Shown piece after piece: positions 32,325 to 43,050 of a stretch of DNA of 64,000 nucleotides. The stretch comes from Sepioteuthis lessoniana (Eukaryota > Mollusca > Cephalopoda > Myopsida > Loliginidae): assembly GCA_963585895.1 (NCBI GenBank), contig OY757924.1, positions 56,706,824 to 56,770,823 on the forward strand, written 5' to 3'. The notes beneath the pieces are model-generated. The model did no database searches. It was given only the letters and a program-made list of their open reading frames with translations, and was not told the origin of the DNA. Position 1 is the stretch's first letter, and every line of letters starts with the position of its first letter. A program made the translations under genes and the position numbers.

Positions 32325-32730
32325 ATTCCTTTTTAACGAGTAGGATGTGACACAAGGTCAATTTTTTAGAGTATTGGAGCTAGTTTGAATAAAGATTTGG
32401 TTTAGTTTCTTCATTTCTTGATATATCAAATTTCGCAGGTTATTTCATGTCAAAGTCATCGCTGTACATTAGTGGTACTATTTAAACTATAGTTGGAAAT
32501 TAATTCAGAGTTTTTTTCCTTCTTTGAGATTGGTTGTTTAACCATGGCTAAAGAACTCAGTCTTCCCAACAATTTGCACATAGCTGGGGAAGAACAGATG
32601 GATTCATGCCTTTTTCAAGATCATTAACGCAAAGGGAAATGTAGACAACCTCGTCCAGGATTTGATCTCAAGTCGCCCATTTCATTTGCTTCGATGAAAA
32701 CCGTTACGCTAAGTACGCCTCCAATTAGAA
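32325..32730 (-). mobile_element. SINE-B copy split by a SINE-C piece
   Basis: Minus-strand SINE-B at 32325-32395 and 32500-32730 (reversed B box GGATTTGATCTCAAG; head GCGTACTTAGCGTAACG read on minus). Between them, 32395-32500 is a minus-strand SINE-C tail with GGTTATTTCATGTCAAAG. Confidence 0.65.
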
Positions 32731-32867
32731 CTTTTTAGATCCCTGGGCTACAGTTATCGCGAGGCTGTATTGGTATTTTTGAAAGAATAAAAAAAACTTA
32801 AAGAAACATTAAATCTATTTTTACAATGTTAACCCCGATTAAATTTTAAGCATCTGCTTGGTGGGGA

Positions 32868-33123
32868 AAGTTTCCATGGTGTAGTGGCTAACGTGCTGGA
32901 CTGTGACAACGTAGTAAGCAAGTTCAAACTCCAGTCGCGCTGTTAAATTTACTTCTGGACTAATACCCTTGGATAAGATATAAACCCCGTTATCTGCCCC
33001 AGCTCAGGGTTAAATAGTACCAATACTGTTGTTCTGTAAGGATAGTTTTAGCATTAAATAACATACAAAGGCTTATATGCCATTAAACCAAGAAAACCAA
33101 ACCAAACCAAACTAAACCTAAAC
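32868..33123 (+). mobile_element. SINE-C copy, full length
   Basis: CCATGGTGTAGTGGCTAACG, CAAGTTCAAACTCCAG, shared tail AGCATTAAATAACA / GGCTTATATGCC, ending in repeated AAACC. Confidence 0.75.
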
Positions 33124-33770
33124 TAAACACGTGCTTTGCGTCATTTTTTAAAACACATTTCGCCGAAACATAAGTAATAAGTAAGATCTTGAGAACATCA
33201 TTTTCAGCTGCCATGAGACTAAGTCCGTTTAGTCGTTCTTTTCTTACTGTGTAAATTCAAACTTCTCTCTTCAGTCGTATCTGTTACTATTAAACATATG
33301 GTTAACCGTTCTGCTATTTGAACGTTAGACAATTAGGAAGTTGCCTTCTACAATGGTGTAGATAACCGAAGCTAGCAGCCTAGTCGGATGGGGCTGTAGA
33401 ATACACCAACTGCATTTCTGTAGAGGTGTAAGCGCCCCCTCTACCAACGAGCGTCTCGGATATGACATTAAACGATCTGATGGTGCAGCTCCAGCCTTGG
33501 AAATCTGGGGAATCTGGAGTATACCTTCATTGCCATTGCTTTTAGGTTCACTCTGACCCAGAGTGGTAGCACCTGATAAGGACCCATCAATGGGTCAAAT
33601 TGTGTACAAACAAATGACATGCTAAATTGAATTGTTAGAAATAGAACTGTTTGACTATTTAACAGTGTGTAGACAAATAACTGATGTTTACTTGAACTGT
33701 TAGTAATACATAACAATACTTGGAATCATTTAACTGTGTGCAAACGAGTGAGCAATGTTGAATAGAATAA

Positions 33771-33897
33771 GGGCACCTCGGGTAGTGTAATGGTTAGCAA
33801 GCTTGACTAGCAAACCTGCAAGAGTGAGTTCGAGTCTCATTGGGTGCCCCATTCAATCGGCCTTGTGCCACATCGAAGCAAAGAGCTTCGTAAATTA
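33771..33897 (+). mobile_element. SINE-D insertion with 18-bp target-site duplication
   Basis: A 127-bp copy: head GGGCACCTCGGGTAGTGTAA, B-box-like GAGTTCGAGTCTCATTGGG, end GAGCTTCGTAAATTA. Its flanks are the perfect duplication CAATGTTGAATAGAATAA at 33753-33770 and 33898-33915. This fixes both ends of the family and shows a recent insertion. There is no A-rich tail. Confidence 0.9.
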
Positions 33898-34368
33898 CAA
33901 TGTTGAATAGAATAATTAGCATTAAATAGAAATACTTGAAACTCTTTAACTGAGTGCCTAAATTGATTTATTGGTATTACATAGTAATGCTTGGAACTAT
34001 TAACTGTGTGCAAATGAATGAATAGTGTTGAAATAAAATAATTTGTGTTAAATAGCAAAACTTGTAACGACTTCACTCTCTGCAAACAAATGATTACTAA
34101 AGAATAGAATTTGTAGTGTTAGATAGCAATAATTGGAACCAATTAACTGTGTAGAAACAATAGCAATACTTGTGTTCAAACAAATTAATTCTAACTCAGT
34201 TAAAAATGAAATCACCAACAAATTATTCTCGCACAAATCTTATGTACATCCATTTAAATGAATGGCTGTTAAATTGTTACTGTTACATAGCAATACTTGA
34301 AACAATTTGTGCAAAAAATGAGCTCAGGTTCGTTTTAAAATCTTAGCAACAAAATGTGTTTACGATTA

Positions 34369-35233
34369 GTTTCCAGACCTTTTTTCGCATGGGCATTAAA
34401 AACTGTCATAGAATCTTGAAAATTGAATATCTTATTGCTATACATCTTATGAGATGACTGGCAATTTCTATGATTTCAGATTCAAATGAACAGCTACAAC
34501 AGCAATTGGAATACACCCTACTAAAGCCTGATTGTCACAGCTGGTGAATTTCAAAAATGCAATCTGGACGTGACGATACTTTAGAAGAACGATATGCAAT
34601 AAGATTCTGTTTCAAACTTGGAAAAAATGCCAGAGAAAAGTATGGAATGCTTCAGACTGCTTTTGGACCATCTTGCATGAATCGAGCATCAGTTTTTGAG
34701 TGGCATAAGAGATTCAAGGAAGCCAGGGATTCTGTGAGTGATGATGAGAGGTGTGGGATGAGTAAGGAAGTCAATACACCACAGTTGATTGGCTAAAGGG
34801 TTAGAGTTAGGGTTACTATGTTGAGGTTTTAAGGGATTTCAGGAAGAGATTTCGTCGGAAGAGGCCAGCACTCTTCAAATCGGGTCAGTGGCATTTCCAC
34901 CAGGACAATACACCAGTCTACAACTCTATTCTTGTCACAGACTATTTGACCAAGATGGGCATCAAGACAGTTCGTCACCCTTCCCATAGTCCCTGTGACT
35001 TTTGGTTATTCCCTCAGCTCAGAGGCTGTCGTTATGAGAGAATTGAGGAGATGAAAGAGGCTGTGACGAAGGTCATTGACACGCTCACACAAGTGGACTT
35101 CCATGGGGCCTTCCAGAAATTGTTGGAACGGTACAACAAGTGCATTGCAGCCGGGGGAGATTACTTCGATGGGGACTTGAGTTTCATGTGTGTACTATTA
35201 ATAAAAGTGTCCATACGAAAAAGTCTGGAAACG
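34369..35233 (+). mobile_element. mariner element with internal deletion
   Basis: Terminal inverted repeats GTTTCCAGACCTTTTTTCG (left) and CGAAAAAGTCTGGAAAC (right) lie next to TA on both sides, the known mariner target. The element is 865 bp, shorter than usual full-length mariners of about 1.3 kb. Confidence 0.85.
34557..35170 (+). pseudogene. mariner transposase, internally deleted
   Basis: A mariner-type DNA transposase would bind the terminal repeats and move the element by cut-and-paste into TA. The first 79 residues (34557-34796) give an intact helix-turn-helix domain: ERYAIRFCFKLGKN, then FEWHKRFKEARDSV. The frame stops and, after a deletion, the C-terminal half resumes in another phase (about 34825-35170) with HQDNTP, the second catalytic Asp, and PCDFWLFP, the third catalytic Asp. 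The region with the first catalytic Asp is gone, and a few residues before PCDF are missing too. The remnant at 16669-17215 has the same deletion junction, so the deletion predates both copies. Confidence 0.85.
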
Positions 35234-35331
35234 TATCGTATGCACCTCGTATGTATAAAGAGAATTTGGCATTAAATAGCCTACAATGGTTGATATGCCT
35301 TAAAACCCATCTAAACCAAATCTTATATATT

Positions 35332-35378
<47 letters not shown>
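35332..35378. repeat. (TA)n microsatellite
   Basis: About 22 TA units between successive shared-tail copies. Confidence 0.9.
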
Positions 35379-35381
<3 letters not shown>

Positions 35382-35545
35382 GATTTGTCATTGAATAACC
35401 TACAGTGGTTGATATGCCGTAAGACCCAACCAAACCAAATCATATATATTTAATATATATGTATAAAGAGGATTTGGCATAAAATAACTAACAATGGTTG
35501 ATAGGTCATAAGAACCAACCAACCAACGAACCAACCAACCAAGCA

Positions 35546-35784
35546 GAAGCTTGCAGTACTTATGTTCTGATTCTGCATTCCCCAAAGAAATAACATTTCA
35601 TTTATTCTCAAGAGGATCCCTTGGCTGGCGGAGGTCCCTGGACAGCAATCAATAGAGCTCATGGTTTAATCTGCCACCGTCCGGGACGACAAGAGACTGA
35701 ATTGAAACAAGCCATAAGAATTGTACGTAGGTATACGTATAAATCTGTAGTCTAATGTTGAAAAAAAAAAGTATTTATTTTACA
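35546..35784. other. unassigned stretch
   Basis: Non-repetitive and slightly GC-richer around 35620-35700. Not recognised. Confidence 0.35.
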
Positions 35785-36118
35785 TCATCATCATCATCAT
35801 CATGTGCTGCTAGCACAGATTTCCCTAACTCTTTCTCGCCATTCGCCTCTCTCATCCATCGCGTCTGACTAGTCCTCTAGACCACATCCTGTGTCTGCAC
35901 AGAGCTATTGTAGATAGATACTAGTTGGTCGTCCAACATTTGCACGTCCACGGGAAGTGGGTTCATAGGAGAACGTCGCTTATGAGTTCATTCTTACTTC
36001 CTAAGCAGTGTCCAACATGTCTTATCCTTCTTATTTGGATGGTTTTAGAGATAGGAAGTAGGTGGCCATACAACTACTGTTATGTGGAATGTTGCTTCTA
36101 GGAATTTTCTGCATAATC
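35785..36118 (-). pseudogene. RTE 3' fragment with (ATC)n end
   Basis: Starts at CATCATCATCATCATCAT, the reverse of the RTE tail. The minus strand then reads back through degraded copies of the terminal RTE blocks (CTTATTTGGATGGTTTTAG and GGAGAACGTCGCTTATGAG). Stops and frameshifts present. Confidence 0.7.
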
Positions 36119-36119
36119 T

Positions 36120-36545
36120 CACACCTCGTCTTAACTTGACTTAAATAACCGACAAAAGGTTTGGTTCCTTTGTTTGATATGCTATTAACGAAGAAACAAA
36201 ATCGAACCTTTTTATTGATATCTATTAAGTAAGGGGATAACAATTACACTATGGGCGCTTCTAACAAATCGGACATTATATAGTTTAAATTTCAAACCTT
36301 TTTATTGATATCTTGTGGAACGAAAAAACATATTTTTGCCTTTCTTAAGGATATTAGCGTGCAAGTGAAACACAGACAACCTTGTCCAGGAATTAACCTT
36401 GAGTCGTTAACACCATTGAGTTAGGGGATAATGATTACACTATGGGCGCCTCTAACAAATCGGACATTGAATAGTGGAAATTTCAGATCAAAATTCAGCT
36501 ACGTATCAATATGCAAGCTTATTGAGTCATGCACTCACCACTCTC
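36120..36545 (-). mobile_element. SINE-C tail and duplicated SINE-B head region
   Basis: 36140-36200 is a minus-strand shared tail. 36225-36300 and 36400-36490 both contain ATTACACTATGGGCGC and CTAACAAATCGGACATT, a local duplication of about 180 bp. A related sequence is at 51160-51275. Confidence 0.55.
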
Positions 36546-36705
36546 ACGAGTATTTTCTTTTACTTATTCAATGACGTAGAGTTTAGAAATTAATAATACC
36601 TCATAATATCTGTTTTGATTCCACCAGGAATATAATCCTGGTATCTTTGGTTCAGAAGAAAATTAACTTTTGATCAAAAATATTGGTATGCTTTTATTTA
36701 TTCAG

Positions 36706-36960
36706 ACCGGCTCATTGGCCTCGAGAGTAGAGTGTTCGCCAGTGGTCCGAGAGACCGAGGTTCAACCTCAGGTCCAAAGACTTTAAAAATGGTACTTGAT
36801 ACATCCTTGCTTAACACTCAGCAATATAAGGTACGTATCAAGGATAAAGTGGAGCAATCCTGGGAAAGGAGTAGTGCCCTCTCCTACACCTCGGTGTTGT
36901 AGCTATTGAAAAAGGGAGCCTTCTGGTCACCCTCGACTACGGTCGCCAACTTTACTTTTT
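36706..36960 (+). mobile_element. SINE-A copy, full length
   Basis: GGCTCATTGGCCTCGAGAG, B box GAGGTTCAACCTCAGG, CACCTCGGTGTTGTAGC and the end GCCAACTTTACTTTT. Confidence 0.8.
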
Positions 36961-36983
36961 TATTTATTTATGAGTGATACAGC

Positions 36984-37014
36984 ATCTATCTATCTATCTA
37001 TCTATCTATCTATG
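36984..37014. repeat. (TATC)n microsatellite
   Basis: Seven or so TATC units. A second run is at 37253-37273, on the other side of a SINE-C copy. Confidence 0.9.
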
Positions 37015-37020
37015 AGGAAT

Positions 37021-37253
37021 AGTAATCGTGGTGTCGTGGCCAACGAGCTAGATTGCAATATCGTTATTTGCGAGTTCGAACACCTGTCACGCTATCGTGT
37101 TCACGTTCGAACAAACACACTTAGAAAAGGTATGATTCTCCTTATCTCCCCTAGCTATCAGTTAATTAGTGCCACCATTGTTTTTCTACGAGAATGGTTC
37201 TGGTATTAAATAACCCTCGAAGGTTGATATGCCATTAAACAAAGAACCTAAAC
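37021..37253 (+). mobile_element. SINE-C copy inside a (TATC)n tract
   Basis: GTGGTGTCGTGGCCAACG, GAGTTCGAACACCTGTC, shared tail GGTATTAAATAACC / GGTTGATATGCC. (TATC)n flanks both sides, so it inserted into that microsatellite. Confidence 0.75.
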
Positions 37254-37275
37254 CCTATCTATCTATCTATCTAAT

Positions 37276-37640
37276 ACTGTGCATTTATCTTATTCTATTC
37301 ATATCCATCCGACTATCTAGCTATCTATCATAGGTGCAATATATGTATGCCTTAGGAATTGTAGAATATCCGGATAACATTTTTCAAAGTCTTCGGCGTG
37401 GAATAATAATGCACCAGAAGTTGGTATTTGGCACCGGTGAGAGAGTACAAACCGGTGTTAACTTCCACAAACGTTTTGGAGTGCGTTAATGTGGAGTCTG
37501 TCACTGATGATACACCCCTTATTTAGGAACCTGTGTACTTACTGATTTGCAAGCTTGATTACTTAAAGTAATCCACCAAAAGTTGTTGAGCGTTTAATCT
37601 TGAACATACAGAAACACATATTCTGGAAATTACAATTCAT
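37276..37640. other. unassigned stretch
   Basis: Nothing recognised. Confidence 0.4.
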
Positions 37641-37888
37641 TTTTTGTTATATATATATATATATATATATATATGGGATGTGTATATATGTGTATATATA
37701 TATATGTATGTATGTGTGTGTCTGTATATATATGTGCACACATAAGTGTGTTAATATATATGCGTGTATATATGTGTACGTATATGTGTGCATATATGAG
37801 TGCATGTGTATATTTGTGTTTTTATGCATATATTTGTGTATATAGCTGTACATATATGCATGTTTATACGTATGAATACGCATATAGA

Positions 37889-37981
<93 letters not shown>

Positions 37982-38088
37982 ATATCTATATGTAAATGTC
38001 TGTGGATGACAATATATGTATGTATATATATATGTTTGCTTATATAAATATTAATATATACATATTCCAAATAATATGCCTCTATGTA

Positions 38089-38139
<51 letters not shown>

Positions 38140-38140
38140 G
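37641..38140. repeat. TA/TG/TC low-complexity region
   Basis: (TA)n at 37647-37673, imperfect ATATATG/TGTGTG variants to 37890, (TA)n and (TG)n at 37893-37978, then (TC)n and (TA)n at 38089-38139. Long frames on both strands are alternating YI/CV/TH artefacts. Confidence 0.9.
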
Positions 38141-38490
38141 ATTCAGCGAGTACGAACATCATACCGATATTTCTATAGAAGAAATACGAAAAAATTCTTT
38201 AATTTTACGGCCCAATTTTCGACTGAGTGATAATTTGTTGGGGTCTGCGTCCGCACTGAACGTTATTTAATCATCATCTGTATTCTGTATTCTATGGAGA
38301 TAACTATGGAATGCTAATTAGAATCATTTACTCCTTTCAAAATAGAACGTTCATCATGGGACCCTTTTACAACTAGAAACCAAAGGATTCACGGATCGTG
38401 TAGCGATCGGTTGGTTTGTTGTTTTTTTGGCATGCCAAATCTTGCTAAATTTTTTTAATAACCAGAGTAAGAAATTACCTTAAAAATCAA
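38141..38490. other. unassigned stretch
   Basis: Nothing recognised. Confidence 0.4.
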
Positions 38491-38494
38491 TCCC

Positions 38495-39180
38495 ATATTT
38501 TCAAGTGGCTAATGATTTGAATAATTTGTAAACAATTAATATTCAAGTAACTATTCTTAATACCAATAATTCATACACAATTATATGGTATCAAGTAACT
38601 ATTCCTAATATCAATAATTCATGCACAACTATATAGTGTCAAGTAACTATTCCTAATAACAATAATTCATGCACAATTATATGGTATCAAGTAACTATTC
38701 CTTATATCAATAATTCATACACAATTATATTGTGTCAAATAACTATTCCTAATAACAATAATTCATACACAATTATATGGTATCAAGTAACTATTCCTAA
38801 TATCAATAATTCATACACAATTATATTGTGTCAAATAACTATTCCTAATAACAATAATTCATACACAATTATATGGTATCAAGTAACTATTCCTAATATC
38901 AATAATTCATACACAATTATATAGTGTCAAGTAACTATTCTTAATACCAATAATTCATACACAATTATATGGTATCAAGTAACTATTCTTAATACCAATA
39001 ATTCATATACAATTATATGTTTTCAAGTAACTATCCTTTATACCAATAATTCATTCAGTGTTATATGGTATCAAATAACTAATGATTTGAATAATTTGTA
39101 ATCTTTTATCACTTCAAGTAACTATTTTTAATGCCAATAATTAATACACAATTATTAGTTTCAAGTATTCCAATGTATTA
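38495..39180 (-). repeat. 48-bp minisatellite derived from the composite body
   Basis: About 11 units of 48 bp such as TCAAGTAACTATTCCTAAT, in the reverse orientation of the ACTTGAAACC units. Alternating variants (AATATC/GGTATC versus AATAAC/GTGTC) give a 96-bp higher-order period over 38690-38930. No head or tail is attached. Confidence 0.9.
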
Positions 39181-39832
39181 CGAATAATTTCCGAACATTT
39201 ATCTGACCCATAGAAGTAACCCTAACAAGTACTACCTTTCCAGGCTGGAGTATCAAATTTTGAGTTTGTCTCGAGTTTTTTTCTTTGAGTACATGAGGAG
39301 GATCGAACCTATGACTAGCTACTTAAACACCCCTTACAGTATTTCCATTCATAGTCAATTTGCGCCTTCTTTCCTTGTGTAACTTCCGTCAGTATTTTTA
39401 TCGGACATGCCAAAGTCAGAAAGAATTTCGACCACCTTTTTCCGTTTCCAGAGCGCGTCAGAAGAATTCAGAAATCACTGTGATATTTACGATGTGTTAA
39501 ACCGCTACAGGAACCAAATCAATGGTTCAATATATCATTGCCCGATGGAGGGAATATCAACATTACTCTTTCGTTAGTCATTCAGTCGATGACTTTAAAA
39601 ATGAATAAATAATTTTCAGATACACAAATCTCTTTTCCTTTTTTCAGAAATTAGTTTTTACTTCTTGTTTATTTAGGTCTGATATGTTTAAGAATATTTT
39701 TACTTATTTTGGGACAAAAAAAGAAGTGCATAAAAACAAAAAACAAAACAAAAAAAAACATAAGACAAAAATGAATAAGTTGGTTATTAAGTTGATATTC
39801 AGTTGATAATATGCGTATAAAACATAAATAGA

Positions 39833-39863
<31 letters not shown>

Positions 39864-39885
39864 CCAAAGTCCAACCAAAAACTCA
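39181..39885. other. unassigned stretch with (TA)n at 39837-39862
   Basis: Nothing else recognised. Confidence 0.4.
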
Positions 39886-40055
39886 AAAATGGTACTTGAT
39901 ACCTCCTTGCTTAACACTCAGCATTATAAGTTACGGATCAAGGGTAAGTGGAGCAATCCAGGAAAGGAGTAGTGCCCTCCCCTACACCTCTGTATTGTAG
40001 CTAATGAAAAGGAGCTTTCGAATCACCCATGACAACTGTCGGCTAACTTATGATA
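39885..40055 (+). mobile_element. SINE-A 3' part
   Basis: Starts at CTCAAAAATGGTACTTGATA and continues through GGAGCAATCCAGGAAAGG and CCTCTGTATTGTAGC. Confidence 0.65.
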
Positions 40056-40261
40056 TATATATATATACTTCTAATGAAAATTGTGATTTTATGGCTCTTA
40101 TGTTCAAAATAGAATAAAAATTTGATATAAACTGGACCTTGATTTTATGCCCATTTTAAGGCATATCATAAACTAAACCCCTTATTTCTGACCTCCTAAC
40201 TCAATTCCATTAGACATCATCACTTTATTGTATAATTTGTACGACTATACACCTATCTTTA

Positions 40262-40482
40262 TACGTAAAGGTCGTTTAGAAAGTTCTAAGCCTTACCTAG
40301 AAAGAAGTGTCATGGCTGAGCATTTTTGTTGTGGCAACACACTGCCACTTTTTATAAAACAAGAAAAACTATTTCCGATTTCTGTCAGAATTTCTGTGCA
40401 GGTGAGGCCCAATACAAAGGTGAGTCACGTGGGGCAAATTCAAAATGTGGGTGTGGCTTAAAACTTTTTAAACAACCGTCGT
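40262..40482. mobile_element. MITE with about 29-bp inverted ends, copy 1
   Basis: The left end CGTAAAGGTCGTTTAGAAAG and right end CTTTTTAAACAACCGTCG, with the adjoining TTCTAAGCC/GGCTTAAAA, form an inverted repeat between TA dinucleotides. 221 bp, non-coding. A second copy is at 62965-63180. Confidence 0.8.
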
Positions 40483-40599
40483 ATATATACAGATGCGATG
40501 GGTAAAGTGACGTCTAAATTGCGCAAAAATGAAAATAGCATTGATATATCATTTTATCTCATATATTTACCAAGATAACATAAAGATATCTTTAATATA

Positions 40600-41560
40600 T
40601 ATAAATATCTTAAATTTATTCAAAGAACTTTCCATCGGCTTCAGCCACGGCCCTCCGGACGACATTGGAATCTTCTGCGAGCCTTTTCGATGGTCTCCTT
40701 GTTTAAATTGATAAATGCTGACGTTATCTTTGCCTTCAGTTCACTTTTTGTTGTTGCACAGAGTTTTATTGGTTTCTCGCTCGACCACGCACCACACATG
40801 ATAATCAAGGGGATTGCAATCTGGGAAGTTAGGCAACCAGATGCTAGGGGTGATGTGGTCACAGAAATGTTCTGACAGCAAATACTGGGTCCATCTGCTT
40901 GTGTGGCGTGGTGCAGAGTCCTGTTGCCAGACGTAGGGTCTTCAAGCAGTTAGCCTTTTGATCCAGGTCAGCACTACCTTCTTCAGACACTTGATGTAAG
41001 GCTTTTGTTTTGAGTCTATGGGAAGATGAACAGAGGTTTTATGTCACCGTCGTTAGTGACCACCCCAAACACCAAAATGTGGACTTTGCTTTTCATCACT
41101 ATCGGTAGATTTTGTGGGGACAGAGCAAGTCATCGGTTGTTCTTTGAGTTCACCATCTAATTGTGTCAGTAATTTTTCACATTTAAAAAAAGCAAAGCAT
41201 GTTCATTTGGAGAGGATGATTGAATTTGTTTAAAAGCTTTTCAGAGCAGTCTTTCCTCTTATCCATCATAATTTGTGATAAAAATTGGCCTTTTCTCGCC
41301 TTGTATGAAAAATGCCAAATATCTTCATGCACTACTTGCCAGATAAGAAATTCAGAGACTCCCACGGTTATTGAGTTGATTCGCTCATTGGGATCGTTGT
41401 CAACCATGGCGTGGATCTCCATAACAAATTCGGGAGTTCTTTTCTTATCAAGATGTTGTAGCTTTGTAATCGACACTGGATTCCTCCGAATCTTTTAGAA
41501 TCATCTGCTTTGTTCTCGGATTGATACCCAAAGACACTGAAAGCTTCGTATTGGTGCTTC
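40600..41560 (-). pseudogene. Tc1/mariner-superfamily transposase pseudogene
   Basis: Read on the minus strand, fragments follow the order of a mariner-like transposase. First comes a region with KTKQMILKDSEES and SKKRTPEFV. Next is VSEFLIWQVVHEDIWHFSYK, with the helix-turn-helix and its R-rich linker. Then RKGQF, LLNKFNHP and MLCFF, then FGVWGG, then WQQDSAPRHTSR (second catalytic Asp), then the HITP/IPLIIMCGAW block (third-Asp region, apparently lost) and the end RRRFQCRPEG. Several frames are needed, so it carries multiple frameshifts and stops. It lies close to the MITE at 40262-40482, but I have no proof that they are related. Confidence 0.8.
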
Positions 41561-41788
41561 TGTGGTGAGTGTTATGTAGTACAGCATGCTGTTTCAAAAT
41601 ATCTGGAGGAGTGAATTGTTTCATAGTGCTGCTTTCCTCACAGACAGTGCTAACCGTCTCAAGTTAGGTGCACAGTTGATAAAACTTGAGACGAACAAAA
41701 TGCATAAGTGAAATTAATTATCTAAAAATGGCGACAATTTACTCATTGCATCATGCATGTACGTGTGAATATTTTTACTTGAACAATG

Positions 41789-42321
41789 CGCGACTAACGA
41801 AAGCATGGACAGCTATCGATAGGCTATTGATCATATGGAAATCAGACCTGACCGATAAAATGAAACGCAGTTTCTTCCAGGCAGCGGTCGTATCGATACT
41901 GCTGTGTGGATGCACTACTTGGACGCTAACTAAACGACTGGAGAAGAAGCTAGACGGCAATTACACAAGAATGCTGCGAGCAATATTGAACAAGTCCTGG
42001 CGGCAACACCCCACAAGATACCAACTATACGGCCACTTGCCCCCCATCACGAAAACTATACAAGTTAGAAGAGCCAGACATGCAGGACACTACTGGAGAA
42101 GCAAGGACGAACTCATCAGTGATGTACTCTTATGGACCCCCGCATATGGCCAAGCAAAAGCAGGACGACCAGCTCGAACATACATACAGCAGCTATGTGA
42201 GGATACGGGATGTAGCCCTGAAGACCTGCCAAAAGCGATGAATGATAGGGAGAAGTGGTGAGAGAGGGTCAGGGATATCCGTGCTAGCGGCATGACATGA
42301 TGATGATGATGATGATGATAT
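41789..42321 (+). pseudogene. RTE 3' fragment with ATG tail
   Basis: A long plus-strand frame (to 42261) covers the C-terminal 150 or so residues of the RTE protein: LTKAWTAIDRLLIIW, GCTTWTLTKRLEKK, RHAGHYWRSKDELISDVLLW, GRPARTYIQQLCEDTG and MNDREKW. Just after W a TGA stop replaces an expected Arg codon. The remaining residues follow, and the terminal stop lies inside the (ATG)n tail at 42291-42321. It is 5'-truncated and very similar to the copy at 48067-50988. Confidence 0.85.
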
Positions 42322-42540
42322 TAAAATGGCCTGACTTTGAAAAGAAAACAATTAACACTTTTATTTGCAACGGAATGATAAGTTTCTAGGATCTACTGCA
42401 TTCTTAATCCTTCGAACTCTCGTGATAACGGAAATAAATAAATATAATAATAATTAGAATCCTTCAAACTTACCTAATTTGAAGCAGAAACATCAATATA
42501 ATTAAGCACAAGTATTAGAATGAGAATCGAACAGTTTCAT
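42322..42540. other. unassigned stretch
   Basis: Nothing recognised. Confidence 0.4.
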
Positions 42541-42544
42541 GGAT

Positions 42545-42652
42545 CATTGTTCATGTATAGGTTTCGATCCCAGCTTGAAGCGCCCAGCGTGTTTAGCCAC
42601 ACTTAAGAGATATGATACAACGAAACAGTCTGCCTGTGGATGACAATATATA
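42545..42652 (+). mobile_element. SINE-H copy 5: hammerhead, damaged core
   Basis: B box GGTTTCGATCCCAGC. Hammerhead block 42591-42645 has CTTAAGAG instead of CUGANGA, but keeps CGAAAC, AGTCTGCC and TGTGGATGAC. Ends with ATATATA. Confidence 0.7.
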
Positions 42653-42850
42653 CGTTCCCCAAACTAGGTTGAGCACTCTGGCGAAGGAATTAACAGCTGC
42701 CACCCGCGTAATGCAAAGCAAACGAATCGAGCACTCCGGTCCCTGATAGCGTAAAACTGTAAACAAACAAAAGTTAATACAAAAATGTGTTAAATTCCCG
42801 AGCTGGCGTTTGGTAACCGAAATAGCTGAGCATTAGTTTTTCAGTCTAAA
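42653..42850 (+). mobile_element. SINE-H 5' region or unclassified spacer
   Basis: Joins copies 5 and 6. It contains GAGCACTCTGG and GAGCACTCCGG, two related motifs, and runs into the B box of copy 6. Confidence 0.35.
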
Positions 42851-42940
42851 GGAAAGGTTGGTGGGTTTCGATCCCAGTTTGAAGCGTCCAGCGTGTCTTG
42901 CTACTTTGAAACGTTGTAATACAATGAAACACAGTCTAAC
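42851..42940 (+). mobile_element. SINE-H copy 6, decayed
   Basis: GGGTTTCGATCCCAG, CGTCCAGCGTGTCT, then a decayed core (CTTTGAAACG) and AATGAAACACAG. Head of a tandem pair with copy 7. Confidence 0.6.
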
Positions 42941-43050
42941 GTAAAGTTGGACGGGTTTCGATCCCGGCTTCGAGCGTCCTGCGTGTCTAGCCACACTGAA
43001 GAGTTCTGATAAAACGAAACAGTCTGTCTGTGGATGGCTATAAATATATC
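42941..43050 (+). mobile_element. SINE-H copy 7 with foldable hammerhead
   Basis: B box GGGTTTCGATCCCGG, then the hammerhead at 42986-43040. Stem I is CCACA/TGTGG plus GTC/GGC, core CTGAAGA, stem II GTT/AAC, then GAAAC, stem III CAG/CTG and the cleavage site CTGTC|TGTGG. Only stem II is weak. The end is GGCTATAAATATAT. Confidence 0.75.

Larger units (their letters stand above)
33375..35315 (+). mobile_element. composite element, copy 8, carrying two insertions
   Basis: Head 33378-33600, VNTR body 33600-34366, tail 35255-35315. The body is interrupted by a SINE-D at 33771-33897 and, just before the tail, by an internally deleted mariner at 34369-35233. Two extra diverged tail copies follow at 35385-35440 and 35470-35545, the first after a (TA)n run. 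Confidence 0.8.

Noticed and set aside
36970-37209. A 79-residue frame through (TATC)n and a SINE
   Set aside because: It translates a SINE-C copy and a microsatellite.
37600-38047. Overlapping plus and minus frames of about 80-124 residues
   Set aside because: Imperfect TA/TG repeat translated in several frames; no stop because the repeat has none.
38495-39180. CRISPR-like or centromeric satellite array
   Set aside because: Units are contiguous without spacers and derive from the composite body; the array is short.
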